Source: JAXDTI01 sp034090045
GTDB lineage: Bacteria; Actinomycetota; Actinomycetes; Actinomycetales; Actinomycetaceae
Direction of reading: 5' to 3'
Length of the DNA: 64,000 nucleotides
NCBI GenBank assembly: GCA_034090045.1
Contig: JAXDTI010000004.1
Location: 124,001-188,000 of the forward strand
A model generated the notes under the pieces. The model did no database searches and had not been told where the DNA came from. It saw nothing but the letters and a program-made list of their open reading frames with translations. A program made the translations under genes and the position numbers. The first letter of the stretch is position 1; each line of letters opens with the position of its first letter. This document shows, piece after piece, positions 51,032 to 60,369 of this stretch.

Positions 51032-51777
51032 TATTTCCCTCCCTCAATGTTGACCTGTCGGTTTATGCGGGTGTCGGGCACCCCTATAGGTATTGAAGTT
51101 GTGCACACGTGTTCACCTGCTGCCTGAGTAGCGAGACGCTGTACGTGAACGTCGAGCAGTTTCGAGAATGCTTTTGTTTCAGCGTCGCAAAACTGCGGGT
51201 AGTCGCGTGCAATATCTGCTACCGGGCAATGTCCTTGACACAGTTGTATTGCATACCCCCCCGTGCCGGCTACCTCACGGACGGTAGCAGCATATCCGTC
51301 ACGATTGAGAGCCTGAGCTAACGCGTTCGCCCGCTGCCGTGGCGCATTTCCGGCATCCGTAAGGATTTTGGCGTAACGCTGTTCGATTTCTTTGGAATGC
51401 GCTAAAACGAAACCGTCTATAGCGTCGCTACCGGCAAGCTGCTCCATATAGGCCAGCGCTTTTGCCGCCAGATTCGAATAGTGATTTACCAGGCTTGCGT
51501 GACCTTTAGAACTGGCCACATAGGAGTTTGCAGGCCGTCCACGTCCGCGTTTTGTCACGCCTGAAGGCTTGTAGATCTCAATCATTTCCTCGGCTCTGAG
51601 AGCCGAAATATGCCGGCGAACCGCCGCGGTGGTGAGGTTTAGTATTTTTGCGAGGGAACCGACACTTATAGGACCTTTTTCGACAATCAGGTCTAGCACC
51701 ACCTGACGGGTTTCCTCGCTGTCATCCGAATTGGCGGATGCGCTGACCGCTTCGGTGGCTGTTTCCTGATTGCTCAT
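51031..51777 (-). CDS. sufR: SufR-like Fe-S-sensing repressor
   Basis: 248 residues: an N-terminal winged helix-turn-helix (KGPISVGSLAKILNLTTAAVRRHISALRAEEM) and a C-terminal domain with CQGHCPVADIARDYPQFC, the cysteine arrangement that in SufR proteins binds a 4Fe-4S cluster. With cluster bound it represses its own suf operon (established in cyanobacteria and Mycobacterium). First gene of the operon; ends on the first base of sufB. Confidence 0.93.
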   Translation of the reverse strand: MSNQETATEAVSASANSDDSEETRQVVLDLIVEKGPISVGSLAKILNLTTAAVRRHISALRAEEMIEIYKPSGVTKRGRGRPANSYVASSKGHASLVNHYSNLAAKALAYMEQLAGSDAIDGFVLAHSKEIEQRYAKILTDAGNAPRQRANALAQALNRDGYAATVREVAGTGGYAIQLCQGHCPVADIARDYPQFCDAETKAFSKLLDVHVQRLATQAAGEHVCTTSIPIGVPDTRINRQVNIEGGK

Positions 51778-51787
51778 AACGGATACG

Positions 51788-51793
51788 ATTGTA
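51788..51793 (-). promoter_or_regulatory. Candidate -10 element of the suf operon
   Basis: TACAAT on the minus strand lies 10 nt before the sufR ATG. A start site 6-7 nt after it would leave almost no leader, and no SD is visible, so sufR mRNA may be leaderless. Confidence 0.45.
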
Positions 51794-51814
51794 CCCTATT
51801 TATGCAACACTATG

Positions 51815-51833
51815 CTTACCTAAAAATTTAGGT
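51815..51833 (-). promoter_or_regulatory. Candidate operator upstream of sufR (palindrome plus iron-box half site)
   Basis: A perfect 7-bp inverted repeat with 2-nt centre, ACCTAAA/TTTAGGT (51818-51833). The TTTAGGT arm extends to TTAGGTAAG, a full match to the TWAGGTWAG half of DtxR/IdeR iron boxes; the second half-site is poor. It overlaps the NUDIX stop and covers the -35 region of sufR. Regulator (SufR, DtxR-type, or none) is not decided. Confidence 0.4.
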
Positions 51834-52391
51834 GTTTTTCAAGGCTCTCAACAACAGGCCTAAAACTGTAGCTGCCGAGTGTATTCGAGAGGCTCTAGCG
51901 GCAGATATCGCCTCATCAAGATCAACCCATAGGGTGTCCATCAGTGCCTCTTCGTCTTCTCGCACAAACTCGGTTTCAACCTGATACAGCTCACGCGCCC
52001 AAAAGAAAGTGATGTGTTCTGTTGAGCACCCCGGAGAGGTATAGGCATCTCCCAACTCTTCCCAGGTGGCTGCAGCCAATCCAGTTTCTTCTGCCAGTTC
52101 TCGCTGCGCTGCCTGAAGGGGTATCTCTCCTGCACGATCCAACAGCCCGGCAGGTAACTCCCACATCTCCAATCCAACCGGTGCGCGATACTGATGCACC
52201 ATCATTACTTTTCGGTCGTGTTCAGCGAGTATTGCTACCGCTCCCGGATGGTTCAAATAGTCACGTGCCACCGCGTGACCGGCTCCCGGAAAGCGCACCA
52301 TATCGGTTTGGATCCCAAAGACCGCACCCCGCCAGGGATGCTTGCTTTCTTCAACCGGATACTGCGCACCGTTGTCTGCAATATGCGCCAT
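51828..52391 (-). CDS. NUDIX hydrolase, ADP-ribose pyrophosphatase-like
   Basis: 187 residues. The Nudix box reads GLLDRAGEIPLQAAQRELAEETGL and is followed by YTSPGCSTE, which is typical of ADP-ribose pyrophosphatases of the Rv1700 type. Catalytic Glu residues are present. It lies at the end of the tlyA-to-murJ block; its murJ neighbour ends on the base after its start. In mycobacteria the equivalent gene follows pyrG, absent here. Confidence 0.92.
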   Translation of the reverse strand: MAHIADNGAQYPVEESKHPWRGAVFGIQTDMVRFPGAGHAVARDYLNHPGAVAILAEHDRKVMMVHQYRAPVGLEMWELPAGLLDRAGEIPLQAAQRELAEETGLAAATWEELGDAYTSPGCSTEHITFFWARELYQVETEFVREDEEALMDTLWVDLDEAISAARASRIHSAATVLGLLLRALKNT

Positions 52392-53984
52392 CTACAGCTC
52401 CTTCATTTCCCTATTCATCTTACGGAATCGCCTATAAGTAGGAATTGCGGATAGCATCATCAAAAGCAGCGCCAACACTCCTGAAACCAGTATTGCTATC
52501 AAACCTGACAGCTGCACGAAAACCCAATTTGCCAATAGGTGAGAAACGACAGCAGCAATCAGCATCGGGACACCTGATTTCAACACTGCCACCACTACCC
52601 CGCTAACTGCCTCACCGTACCCGGCACGTTTAAGACCGATCAAGAGACCTATCCCGGCAATGGTCATACCCGCACTGGAACCGATACCGAGACCTATTAG
52701 GGTGCCCATACCGTCCCCGCCGGGTTTAGCAATTAAGTGTATAGCCAGCCAAGAAAGCGGCACCACCATAAACCAACCGCTCGCGGTGGCTAGTACGGCA
52801 GTGCGGGCGCGAGAAACCGCCCAAAAAATACGGGAAAGATGAAAAATCAAGATGAAACCGATAATGCCAGGAGCGAAAGCCAGCAGGGTGGCATCCATTT
52901 CGGGAACTGCTTTCAACAGCTCAAAAACTCCTTGGACCGGACGCGCAACCGCGATTAGTAGCGCCGCAGACAGCATCGCAACTTCCGCAATGATTGCACT
53001 GGATGACGCTACGGCATGACGGAACTTATCGTTAAGTGGTTCAGCAGCCAGGCGTGAAAGCTTCGGAAATAACGCGGTGGCTATCGGGAAAGCTAACACC
53101 GCATAGGGCAGCATATAGACCCCCTGCGAATACTGATAAACCGATACTGTAGAAACCGAACCGTATCCGCGCGCCAACACCAGCACCGCTATTGCCGCGA
53201 ACTGTTGAGCCAGCAGCGCACCCACTCCAGCTCCCGCCAACGAAAGTGCTCGACGAGCTTCTTTACCCCGCAGATGATACCCCAGGCGCAGTCGCACACC
53301 GAGACGGTGAACCGGCACGAAATAGGGTAGCGAGAGCGCCACTACCCCGAACGTAGTTCCCCAACCTAGAATCAAAACTGCACGTGGGGTCACTTCCGCG
53401 GCGAAATCGGAGGCTCCCCCACAGTAGCCGTATGCAGCATAGCATCCGATAACCACCAGCGAGGACAGTAGCGGACCGAAAGCCGGCCAAAAAAATTTTT
53501 CGTGTGCCTGCAAGACCCCACCCAGCACCACCGAGATACCGTAGAGCGGGATTTGCAGCGCGAAAATCCGCAGGAAAACCGCTAATAGTTCCCCTTGCGC
53601 CACCGGGTCGCCCCCCTGAGGAATCGGGAACCAGCCGGCGATCACTTCGGCGAGCAGCCAAACCAGCACCCCGAGCGGGATCAGCACGGTGAGCACTATA
53701 GTGAGAATCGCCCCGGCGATACGGTCAATATCGGCTCGCATTTTTGCTGCCACCGGACCGGCCAGTAGCGGTACTGTCACGCCGGCTAGCGCCCCACCTA
53801 CCGCAACTTCAAAAACGATATTCGGGATCTGGTTTGCGGTCGCATAGGCATTGGCAGTCTCCCCCTGCCCTACCCAGGCGAATTGGGCGAACCATCGCAG
53901 GAACCCGACTGCGCGTGAAGCCAAGGTGAGTAGCGAAATAAGCCCGACTGCCCCGAGCGCCCCGACTATCCCCCGTTTACTCAT
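52392..53984 (-). CDS. murJ: Lipid II flippase MurJ (MviN family)
   Basis: 530 residues, about 14 transmembrane segments, MATE/MVF fold. N-terminal LLTLASRAVGFLRWFAQFAWVG with the conserved cavity Arg, ANQIPNIVFEVAVGGALAGV and a Gly/Ala-rich core are typical. It should move lipid II across the membrane for peptidoglycan assembly. It lacks the C-terminal pseudokinase and outer domain of mycobacterial MurJ. Placed 21 nt downstream of an MraY-like gene. Confidence 0.93.
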   Translation of the reverse strand: MSKRGIVGALGAVGLISLLTLASRAVGFLRWFAQFAWVGQGETANAYATANQIPNIVFEVAVGGALAGVTVPLLAGPVAAKMRADIDRIAGAILTIVLTVLIPLGVLVWLLAEVIAGWFPIPQGGDPVAQGELLAVFLRIFALQIPLYGISVVLGGVLQAHEKFFWPAFGPLLSSLVVIGCYAAYGYCGGASDFAAEVTPRAVLILGWGTTFGVVALSLPYFVPVHRLGVRLRLGYHLRGKEARRALSLAGAGVGALLAQQFAAIAVLVLARGYGSVSTVSVYQYSQGVYMLPYAVLAFPIATALFPKLSRLAAEPLNDKFRHAVASSSAIIAEVAMLSAALLIAVARPVQGVFELLKAVPEMDATLLAFAPGIIGFILIFHLSRIFWAVSRARTAVLATASGWFMVVPLSWLAIHLIAKPGGDGMGTLIGLGIGSSAGMTIAGIGLLIGLKRAGYGEAVSGVVVAVLKSGVPMLIAAVVSHLLANWVFVQLSGLIAILVSGVLALLLMMLSAIPTYRRFRKMNREMKEL

Positions 53985-54005
53985 GTGTATCGATGTATCC
54001 GACCG

Positions 54006-54794
54006 TTAAATCGGCTCTCTACCCCAATTGTCGATACTGGAGAGCACCTGATTCGACTCGATTACCCGCGTGAACGAGACTTTCTCACTGGCTGCGGTGA
54101 GACCTATGATTCCGACGGCTATCGTTACCCGTACCGGCCCCGGTGAGGACTGAACTATTCCGGCACCTAGTGCGGCACCCAGAGCATTGGCTCCGGTGTC
54201 ACCGAGCATTGTTTCTTCACGTAAATCGGCGGGTAGCGCACCAATCGCGGCAGCGATCGCGGTGCGAACCGGAGCGGACATGACAAAGGGGATACCTGCG
54301 AGGATTGTGGCTTTCAGTGCCCTTCCGGGACGCAAATCCATCAGGTTAATGAGGTTAGCCATTCCGGCAATCACCACGGTGTCTACCGGAATCATCCGCC
54401 ATTGCTTGCGCCGCGCATCACAGATCGCTGCCGATAACAGTGCCGAAACTCCGATACCAACCACCTTTTGCATTCCGGTATCTAAATCACCATTTTTTAG
54501 AGCCGCGATGTGACCGCTGAAACCCTTAGCCGCGCCGGCGTGCGCATCCGTGTCGTCTCTATAGCCAAAAAAACCGGCGGTACCGGCAGTTAAAGCCACC
54601 GGTAAGCCGTTGAATCCGCCAGCAGCGCTACCCAGGGTCACAGCCGCTGCGGTTGCCACCCCTCCGGACAGCGATACGTCGCGACCATGATAGTTTTTGC
54701 GTATCCACGAGTCCGGACGGGGTAGCAGCTGTGAGGCCAGTAGCGACCCCAGCAAAGTGCCTGCATCTTTTATTAAACCCATCGCGTAACTCAT
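54006..54794 (-). CDS. MraY/WecA-like membrane protein, putative phosphoglycosyltransferase family
   Basis: 262 residues with about eight short hydrophobic segments. Family traces: FFGYRDDTDAHAGAAKGFSGHIAAL (Asp-rich first loop plus Lys-Gly), NLINLMDLRPGRALKA (matching the NxxNxxD motif of the superfamily) and ETMLGDTGANALGAALG. The protein is shorter than true MraY (about 360) and its loops are reduced, so polyprenyl-phosphate sugar transfer is a guess. It is embedded in a cell-envelope/division cluster (steB upstream, overlap 4 bases; murJ downstream). Confidence 0.75.
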   Translation of the reverse strand: MSYAMGLIKDAGTLLGSLLASQLLPRPDSWIRKNYHGRDVSLSGGVATAAAVTLGSAAGGFNGLPVALTAGTAGFFGYRDDTDAHAGAAKGFSGHIAALKNGDLDTGMQKVVGIGVSALLSAAICDARRKQWRMIPVDTVVIAGMANLINLMDLRPGRALKATILAGIPFVMSAPVRTAIAAAIGALPADLREETMLGDTGANALGAALGAGIVQSSPGPVRVTIAVGIIGLTAASEKVSFTRVIESNQVLSSIDNWGREPI

Positions 54795-55723
54795 TTCTGT
54801 ATTGCCGGATAGGGCGCTTCTGCCCCGATGCCAATCCCGAAGGCTTTCACCGTCCCCCTGTAGGAGAGTGCCAGTGGCACAGAGTAGGTAGCAACCACAC
54901 TACCGATATCGTCAATCGTTATGACCGGCACTTTTGCGGCGCGTATCGGGTTGAGTTCATCGACATTGCTCTGTGCTGCACCTATGACTGCGGATCCTTC
55001 TGACGCCGATGAGATTGCACGGCTCAACTCGGTAAGCATTTGGGATCGAACTTCATCGAGACTGTTCTCATTTTCTTGAGCTTTCTCAGCGGGAACCTGG
55101 ACTGCGCGCGCCGTAACTAGAACGATTGCCTGAGCCGGTTGTTTTGGCTTCCCGGTCATCTGAATCATCGGACTGGAACCCGTCGAGTACAGGTCGAGCA
55201 GTTCATTTCGCTGCTCAGTTGTCACCGTTAAGGCCTCGAACAATCCTGCAGCCAAGACCTTTGCGGTTCCTGTTTGCTCATCTGGTTTATTAGCAAGGTG
55301 TTCAGTAACCTGTACGGCGAGTTCGTCACGGTATGGGGCACCGTTGGGGTTGCTGTAACTTTCGGTGAGTTGCACGATTCCGACAGTAGTTGCACCGGCT
55401 TCTGCGAGCACCGTCTGGGTCGCGTTTATGTCGTCTTTGTTTGCGGTATCGGTAGCTAGCAAAGCCACCGTCACGCCGGTCAGAGTGTCTTTCACGAGAG
55501 CCGACCCGGTCGCGCCTATGAATTGTTCACGAGAGTTCACGAGTTTCTTCATTGTTTTGTTTTCTGCACTCAACTTTGCTTGCGATTCGCTAAGCTTGTC
55601 CACTTGACCTTTAAGGTTGCTAGAAATCGGGTTGTCGAGCGGACCGGCACCCAACACGATGCCGATTGTCAGTGCTACGAGCACCGCCATAAGCGACACC
55701 AGGTGGTAACGGAAATCAATCAT
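54791..55723 (-). CDS. steB: SteB/MctB-like envelope protein
   Basis: 310 residues: an N-terminal transmembrane anchor (residues about 8-27, VSLMAVLVALTIGIVLGAGPL), a coiled-coil (QVDKLSESQAKLSAENKTMKKLV) and an extracytoplasmic domain. The family includes mycobacterial MctB (Rv1698, copper tolerance) and corynebacterial SteB, which with SteA is needed for normal cell separation (established there). Genes steA and steB are adjacent here as in those species. The copper role is not assumed. Confidence 0.88.
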   Translation of the reverse strand: MIDFRYHLVSLMAVLVALTIGIVLGAGPLDNPISSNLKGQVDKLSESQAKLSAENKTMKKLVNSREQFIGATGSALVKDTLTGVTVALLATDTANKDDINATQTVLAEAGATTVGIVQLTESYSNPNGAPYRDELAVQVTEHLANKPDEQTGTAKVLAAGLFEALTVTTEQRNELLDLYSTGSSPMIQMTGKPKQPAQAIVLVTARAVQVPAEKAQENENSLDEVRSQMLTELSRAISSASEGSAVIGAAQSNVDELNPIRAAKVPVITIDDIGSVVATYSVPLALSYRGTVKAFGIGIGAEAPYPAIQK

Positions 55724-55741
55724 TGTGTATCTCTCCTCTGC

Positions 55742-56920
55742 TCACGGCGTTAAACCGACCAGCGCTTGGATGAAATCTACGAGTTTACTCAGGTATATTC
55801 CGACCACGCCATAGAAGGCTTGACCGACGGGTGTAACCGCTAAAGCAACGCCTACCGCCAACACTCCTACCAGCACAAATAACAGTGACAGACCGGTACC
55901 TATTTTTGGTTGATAAAGTTTCGACACCCCTTTTGCGTCCACCAGTTTAGAACCGATTCTCAATCTGGTGAGAAAAGTAGAAGCCATACCGGGACGTCCC
56001 TTATCGAGAAACTCAACGAGGGTTGCGTGAGTACCGAGGGCTACAATCAGATCTGCACCTTTATCGTCTGCAATCAGCATTGCGACATCCTCAGATGTGC
56101 CGGTTGCTGGAAGTGTCAAATAATCGACACCGAGTTTGTCGAGACGCTCAGTGCCGGGGGCGCGACCGTCCCGATAGGCGTGTACCACAACTTCGGCTCC
56201 GCAGTGCAGCGCGTTATCGGTTACCGAATCCATATCGCCTACAATCATGTCCGGTGTCAGCCCCGCCTCAAGTATGGCGTCTGCTCCGCCGTCAACACCT
56301 ACAAGCACCGGATGATATTCGCGAATATAACTCATCAGGGACTGCAGGTCTTCCTTGTAGTTATATCCGCGAACCACTATCAAGGCATGTTTTCCCGCAA
56401 AGTTGGTTTTAATGTCGGGCAGACCTATACCGTTAAAAATCAGGTCTTGTTCAACCTGCATATACTTGATTGTGTTTTCGGTAAAAGCTTCGAGCTGTTT
56501 CGGCAGATTAGCTCGCGCAGCTTCCTGATCTGCAGCTATCGTATCTTCGGTCTGTAAAGTTCCCCGCGCAATCTGCTTGCCGTGACGAAAAACCTGGCTA
56601 CCAGAGACTTCTATATGGTTTCCCTCGTGAAGCTTCATCACCTGTTCACCACAGTCATCGATGAGAGGAACACCTGCTTTAACAATAATTGATGGACCGG
56701 AATTTGGATACTTCCCAGTGGTTGATTTCGCGGCATTAATCACAACCGCCGGTTGGCAACGTACCAGAGTTTCAGCTGCTACCCGGTCAATATCCGCATG
56801 GTTGATTACTGCCGCTTCACCGGGTTGTAAACGCCGAGTGAGATTTTTCGTTTTCTTGTCTACACGGACAAACAATTGCTCAGTTATTTCCGGAGCTTTC
56901 GATTTCCGCTTGAATCTCAC
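55742..56920 (-). CDS. steA: SteA-like protein (thiamin pyrophosphokinase-like fold, membrane anchored)
   Basis: 392 residues. The central region has a thiamin-pyrophosphokinase-like core (VGVDGGADAILEAGLTPDMIVGDMDSV, TGTSEDVAMLIADD) and two C-terminal transmembrane segments (about 335-357 and 363-385). Homologue of Rv1697 and corynebacterial SteA, a cell-division/cell-separation partner of SteB; catalytic TPK activity has not been shown for the family. It overlaps recN by 4 bases. Confidence 0.88.
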   Translation of the reverse strand: MRFKRKSKAPEITEQLFVRVDKKTKNLTRRLQPGEAAVINHADIDRVAAETLVRCQPAVVINAAKSTTGKYPNSGPSIIVKAGVPLIDDCGEQVMKLHEGNHIEVSGSQVFRHGKQIARGTLQTEDTIAADQEAARANLPKQLEAFTENTIKYMQVEQDLIFNGIGLPDIKTNFAGKHALIVVRGYNYKEDLQSLMSYIREYHPVLVGVDGGADAILEAGLTPDMIVGDMDSVTDNALHCGAEVVVHAYRDGRAPGTERLDKLGVDYLTLPATGTSEDVAMLIADDKGADLIVALGTHATLVEFLDKGRPGMASTFLTRLRIGSKLVDAKGVSKLYQPKIGTGLSLLFVLVGVLAVGVALAVTPVGQAFYGVVGIYLSKLVDFIQALVGLTP

Positions 56921-58623
56921 TCCTGCATTATCCCACGCTGAGCGCGAGAAAGTAACTCTGCGGCATGTTTCCGGGAGGTTGAGGAGCTGCTGTCTCCGGC
57001 AAGCATCCGAGATATTTCGGTTACTCGCGCATCATCGTCAAGCAAATCAACTTGCGCCGAATCTGCGTCTTTCCTGACGACATAGTGTCGGGTAGCGAAA
57101 ACGGCAACCTGCGGCAGGTGTGTAACCACTATGATTTGGCGATTCTTTGCGAGAGTGGCGAGACGCTGACCTATCTTCGAGGCTGCTGCTCCACCAACTC
57201 CGGAATCAATTTCATCGAAAATGAGTGTCGCAGATTCATTGCCGTTCTCGTGTGAAACACCCGCCTGCCCCGCAAGCTCTATCGCTAACATAATTCGAGA
57301 AAGCTCCCCTCCGGAAGCGGCTTTCGATACCGAGACCGGACGTCCCTGACCGGTTATCTGAAAGGTGACGTTTTCGGTTCCGTTGCGCGTATACTGTGCT
57401 GTTTCACTGATGGTCACCGCGAATCGAGCCGCCCCCATGGAGAGCTGTTCGAGTTCCAGGTTCACCTGTTTGGAAAAATCTGTAGCTGCGCGTTGGCGAG
57501 CTGCTTTCAGTTCCTGACAATCCTGACGCAGCCGCTTTTGGGCGATTTGTAGCTGCTCACGAAGCGTCTCCTCACGATCTTCGGGATCGGCTAGCTCATT
57601 AAGTCGCTGTTGCATTCGGTCACGTTCCACAAGTAACGCGTCAACATCTGGAGCTAACCCCGACAGGAGATGCCGAAGTTCGGCGAGCCGTCGCTGGTCA
57701 GTCTCCAGTTGCTGAGGGTCGGCATCCAAGCCACTGAGATAACCAGTCAGCGAGGAACCTATATCGGATAGAACTGCCTGTAACTCATCGAGCTGGTCAG
57801 CTAGAAGCAGCAATTCGGGGTCTTTTGCAGCTGCCTGTCGCAGACGTTTAGCAGCCAGCCCGGTCAGATACTGTGCCGTAGTATCTGCCCCGAAATCGCC
57901 AGAACCATACACGGCGTGTTGGGCTTCAGCGACCGCTTGACGCAGCGAATCGACATTTGCCAGCCTAGCTATCCTAGCGGCGAGTTTCTCGTCTTCTCCC
58001 GCCTGCGGGTCAATGTCTGATATCCGCTGCAGAGTGTCGGTAAGCCCAGCTATCTCGAATGCTCGCTGTTGCGTTCCCTCCATCCAATCCGACAACTCTT
58101 GAGCAGCAGCCTGCCACTCATCAAAACTTTTCGCGACCCGGTTCAGCAGCTCACCATTTCCTGCGTATTCATCTAGTACTTCCCGCTGTCGCGTCGGAGA
58201 ACGCAATAGCAGCTGGTCACTTTGCCCATGAATCTTCACCAATCTGTCTGACAGTTCAGCCAGCACCCCGCTGGGTACTCGAATCCCACCCAGTGTCGCT
58301 TTTGAGCGTCCCTCGTACGGGACGCTTCTGGTGACCAGCAGCGAACCGTCATCCTCCAGGTATCCTCCAAGCTCTTCGACCTTTTTGCGAATCGCAGGAT
58401 CAGGGTTAAAGGTTCCCGACACCCGTAGCATTTCGGCACCGCCACGCACAAGTGACGGATCCGCTCGGTACCCAAGCAGCAGTTCGACAGAATTAATTAC
58501 CAGGGTTTTTCCGGCACCGGTTTCGCCGGTCAAAGCGGTGAAACCTGGCATAAAATCCAGCGTGGCATGGTCTATCACACCGCTGCCTGCGATATCCAGC
58601 TCGGTAATCACGGCAGTAGCCAC
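56917..58623 (-). CDS. recN: DNA repair protein RecN
   Basis: SMC-like ATPase for double-strand-break repair. 568 residues: N-terminal head with Walker A TGETGAGKT, a long coiled-coil middle (about 170-360), and C-terminal head with ABC signature ASGGELSRIMLAIEL, Walker B ATLIFDEIDSGVGG and D-loop. The N-terminal 16 bases overlap the 3' end of nadK. Position in the tlyA-nadK-recN-steA order is conserved in actinobacteria. Confidence 0.96.
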   Translation of the reverse strand: MATAVITELDIAGSGVIDHATLDFMPGFTALTGETGAGKTLVINSVELLLGYRADPSLVRGGAEMLRVSGTFNPDPAIRKKVEELGGYLEDDGSLLVTRSVPYEGRSKATLGGIRVPSGVLAELSDRLVKIHGQSDQLLLRSPTRQREVLDEYAGNGELLNRVAKSFDEWQAAAQELSDWMEGTQQRAFEIAGLTDTLQRISDIDPQAGEDEKLAARIARLANVDSLRQAVAEAQHAVYGSGDFGADTTAQYLTGLAAKRLRQAAAKDPELLLLADQLDELQAVLSDIGSSLTGYLSGLDADPQQLETDQRRLAELRHLLSGLAPDVDALLVERDRMQQRLNELADPEDREETLREQLQIAQKRLRQDCQELKAARQRAATDFSKQVNLELEQLSMGAARFAVTISETAQYTRNGTENVTFQITGQGRPVSVSKAASGGELSRIMLAIELAGQAGVSHENGNESATLIFDEIDSGVGGAAASKIGQRLATLAKNRQIIVVTHLPQVAVFATRHYVVRKDADSAQVDLLDDDARVTEISRMLAGDSSSSTSRKHAAELLSRAQRGIMQE

Positions 58624-59459
58624 CCCTGAACCGGCAGGTTAAACTTATGCACTAGACGCCCCGAGAATGGCGTATCTGAAATCTGTGCAAGTTTTATGGG
58701 TCTGCTGCCTCTCGTTATGGTTATTTCACAGTCGGGGGCTACCGGGTTGGAGCGAATGCCGTCACACCAAAGTTCCAGATCCGTGTATTGATTCGGAGAT
58801 ATTTTTATATCAAGTTTGGATTCCGGGGAGATAACCATCGGTCGGGTAAAGAGTCCGTGTGCGGCCAGTGGTGTCACCAAAACTGCTTCCACATCTGGCC
58901 AAACTACCGGCCCCCCAGCGGAAAAACTGTAGGCAGTGGAACCGGTAGGTGTCGCAACGATCATGCCATCAGCACCGTAATTTGAGATTGCGTTATCGTC
59001 TATTCCTACCGCCATGTGTGCTGGATGCGCCCGGTCGGTGGCGAGTAACGCAGCCTCATTCAATGCCCAATCACGGTATTGGATTTCTTTGCCGTCACGC
59101 AGTCCAGATACGGAAATGTCGAGAGTCATACGCGGAGTTATAGTCCATGTGCATTCGATAACCGCAGTTATTACCTGATCGATGTTTTCTACATCAGCTT
59201 CGGTGAGGAACCCCATATGTCCGGTGTTGATACCCAGCAGCGGCACATCGAGTTGGCGGGCGTATTCAGCGGATTTCAGCATAGTTCCGTCTCCGCCGGT
59301 TGCGAGCACTAACTCTATGGGGTTGTCTCCGAGCCTCACCGTGTCATCAGCACGATATTCACTGACTTCAATTCCTGCTTCGCGAATCTTGTTAACCAGA
59401 TAGTCTGCACTTTCCAAATGCCGGTGGGAATGCCTGATGACGAGTATCTTTCGGTTCAT
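58608..59459 (-). CDS. nadK: NAD kinase NadK
   Basis: Phosphorylates NAD+ to NADP+, polyphosphate or ATP as donor. 283 residues. Seen: ATGGDGTMLKSAEYA (GGDG), GINTGHMGFLTE, ALNEAALLATDRAHPAHM, GADGMIVATPTGSTAYSFSAGGP. Overlaps tlyA by 4 bases and recN by 16. Confidence 0.97.
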   Translation of the reverse strand: MNRKILVIRHSHRHLESADYLVNKIREAGIEVSEYRADDTVRLGDNPIELVLATGGDGTMLKSAEYARQLDVPLLGINTGHMGFLTEADVENIDQVITAVIECTWTITPRMTLDISVSGLRDGKEIQYRDWALNEAALLATDRAHPAHMAVGIDDNAISNYGADGMIVATPTGSTAYSFSAGGPVVWPDVEAVLVTPLAAHGLFTRPMVISPESKLDIKISPNQYTDLELWCDGIRSNPVAPDCEITITRGSRPIKLAQISDTPFSGRLVHKFNLPVQGWLLP

Positions 59460-60334
59460 CTGCGTCCTCCTAGGCTCCCGGTGGGCCGCATGGCCACCAT
59501 CTCACCAATTCTGGCAGTAATTTCGCTGTCAGTCATGGGATTCGCACCCTTCGGGACATCTCTTCCTAACAAATCGCCTTTTCGCAGGTAGAGGAAGTAT
59601 TCGATATTGCCTGCTGGACCGGGAAGCACAGATTCGGCCATTTGCAACACTTCAAGTCCGTTATCCAAGGCACAGTCAGCGACTTTTGTTACTGCTGCCG
59701 CGTGCTGTGCGGGGTCGGTGACGACTCCGCCACGCCCAACGTTTTCTCTGCCCACCTCGAACTGGGGTTTCACCATCAGCAGGTACTCAGCTGCGGGTGC
59801 AGCAACCTCAACGAGCGCCGGTATCACCAGAGTCAAAGAGATAAAGGACAGGTCTGAGACAATAAGTGTCGGTGCCGGCTCCAGATCTCCTGCTGTTAAG
59901 TATCGGATGTTTGTGCGATCGTGAACTTCAACATGCGGGTCGCTGCGCAGTCTCCAAATCAATTGCCCATATCCGACATCTATCGCATAGATCTTTTCGG
60001 CTCCCTCACGCAAGAGCACATCCGTAAAGCCACCAGTAGAAGCTCCCGCGTCGAGACATACCCGTCCGGAAACTTTCGGGGCGGCATCTCCCAATAGTTC
60101 TTTGAGAATATCCAGGGCTCCTCTGAGTTTCCATGCTCCCCGAGAGGCGTATCCAGGGTCGTATTCGTCCTTCACCACTACAGCCTGTGCCGGGTCGAGC
60201 TGTCGTGCGGGTTTCAGCACCGGTTCGCCGTCCACATATACGACTCCGGCTCTGATGAGCTCTGCTGCACGGGTTCGAGAATCAGCGAGCTTTCTTCGCA
60301 CCAGTTCAGAGTCCAGCCTGCGTAGCCTGCCCAT
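59456..60334 (-). CDS. tlyA: TlyA-family rRNA 2'-O-methyltransferase
   Basis: 292 residues. N-terminal S4 RNA-binding domain (residues 1-65: RLDSELVRRKLADSRTRAAELIRAGVVYVDG) and C-terminal FtsJ-like methyltransferase with SAM motif CLDAGASTGGFTDVLL and the catalytic-type residues in YASRGAWKL, VSDLSFISL and LLMVKPQFEVG. In mycobacteria the enzyme methylates 16S C1409 and 23S C1920 and its loss gives capreomycin resistance. Overlaps nadK by 4 bases. Confidence 0.94.
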   Translation of the reverse strand: MGRLRRLDSELVRRKLADSRTRAAELIRAGVVYVDGEPVLKPARQLDPAQAVVVKDEYDPGYASRGAWKLRGALDILKELLGDAAPKVSGRVCLDAGASTGGFTDVLLREGAEKIYAIDVGYGQLIWRLRSDPHVEVHDRTNIRYLTAGDLEPAPTLIVSDLSFISLTLVIPALVEVAAPAAEYLLMVKPQFEVGRENVGRGGVVTDPAQHAAAVTKVADCALDNGLEVLQMAESVLPGPAGNIEYFLYLRKGDLLGRDVPKGANPMTDSEITARIGEMVAMRPTGSLGGRR

Positions 60335-60369
60335 GATTTCCTGTACCGTCGATTCCCTATAAAGCCTGG

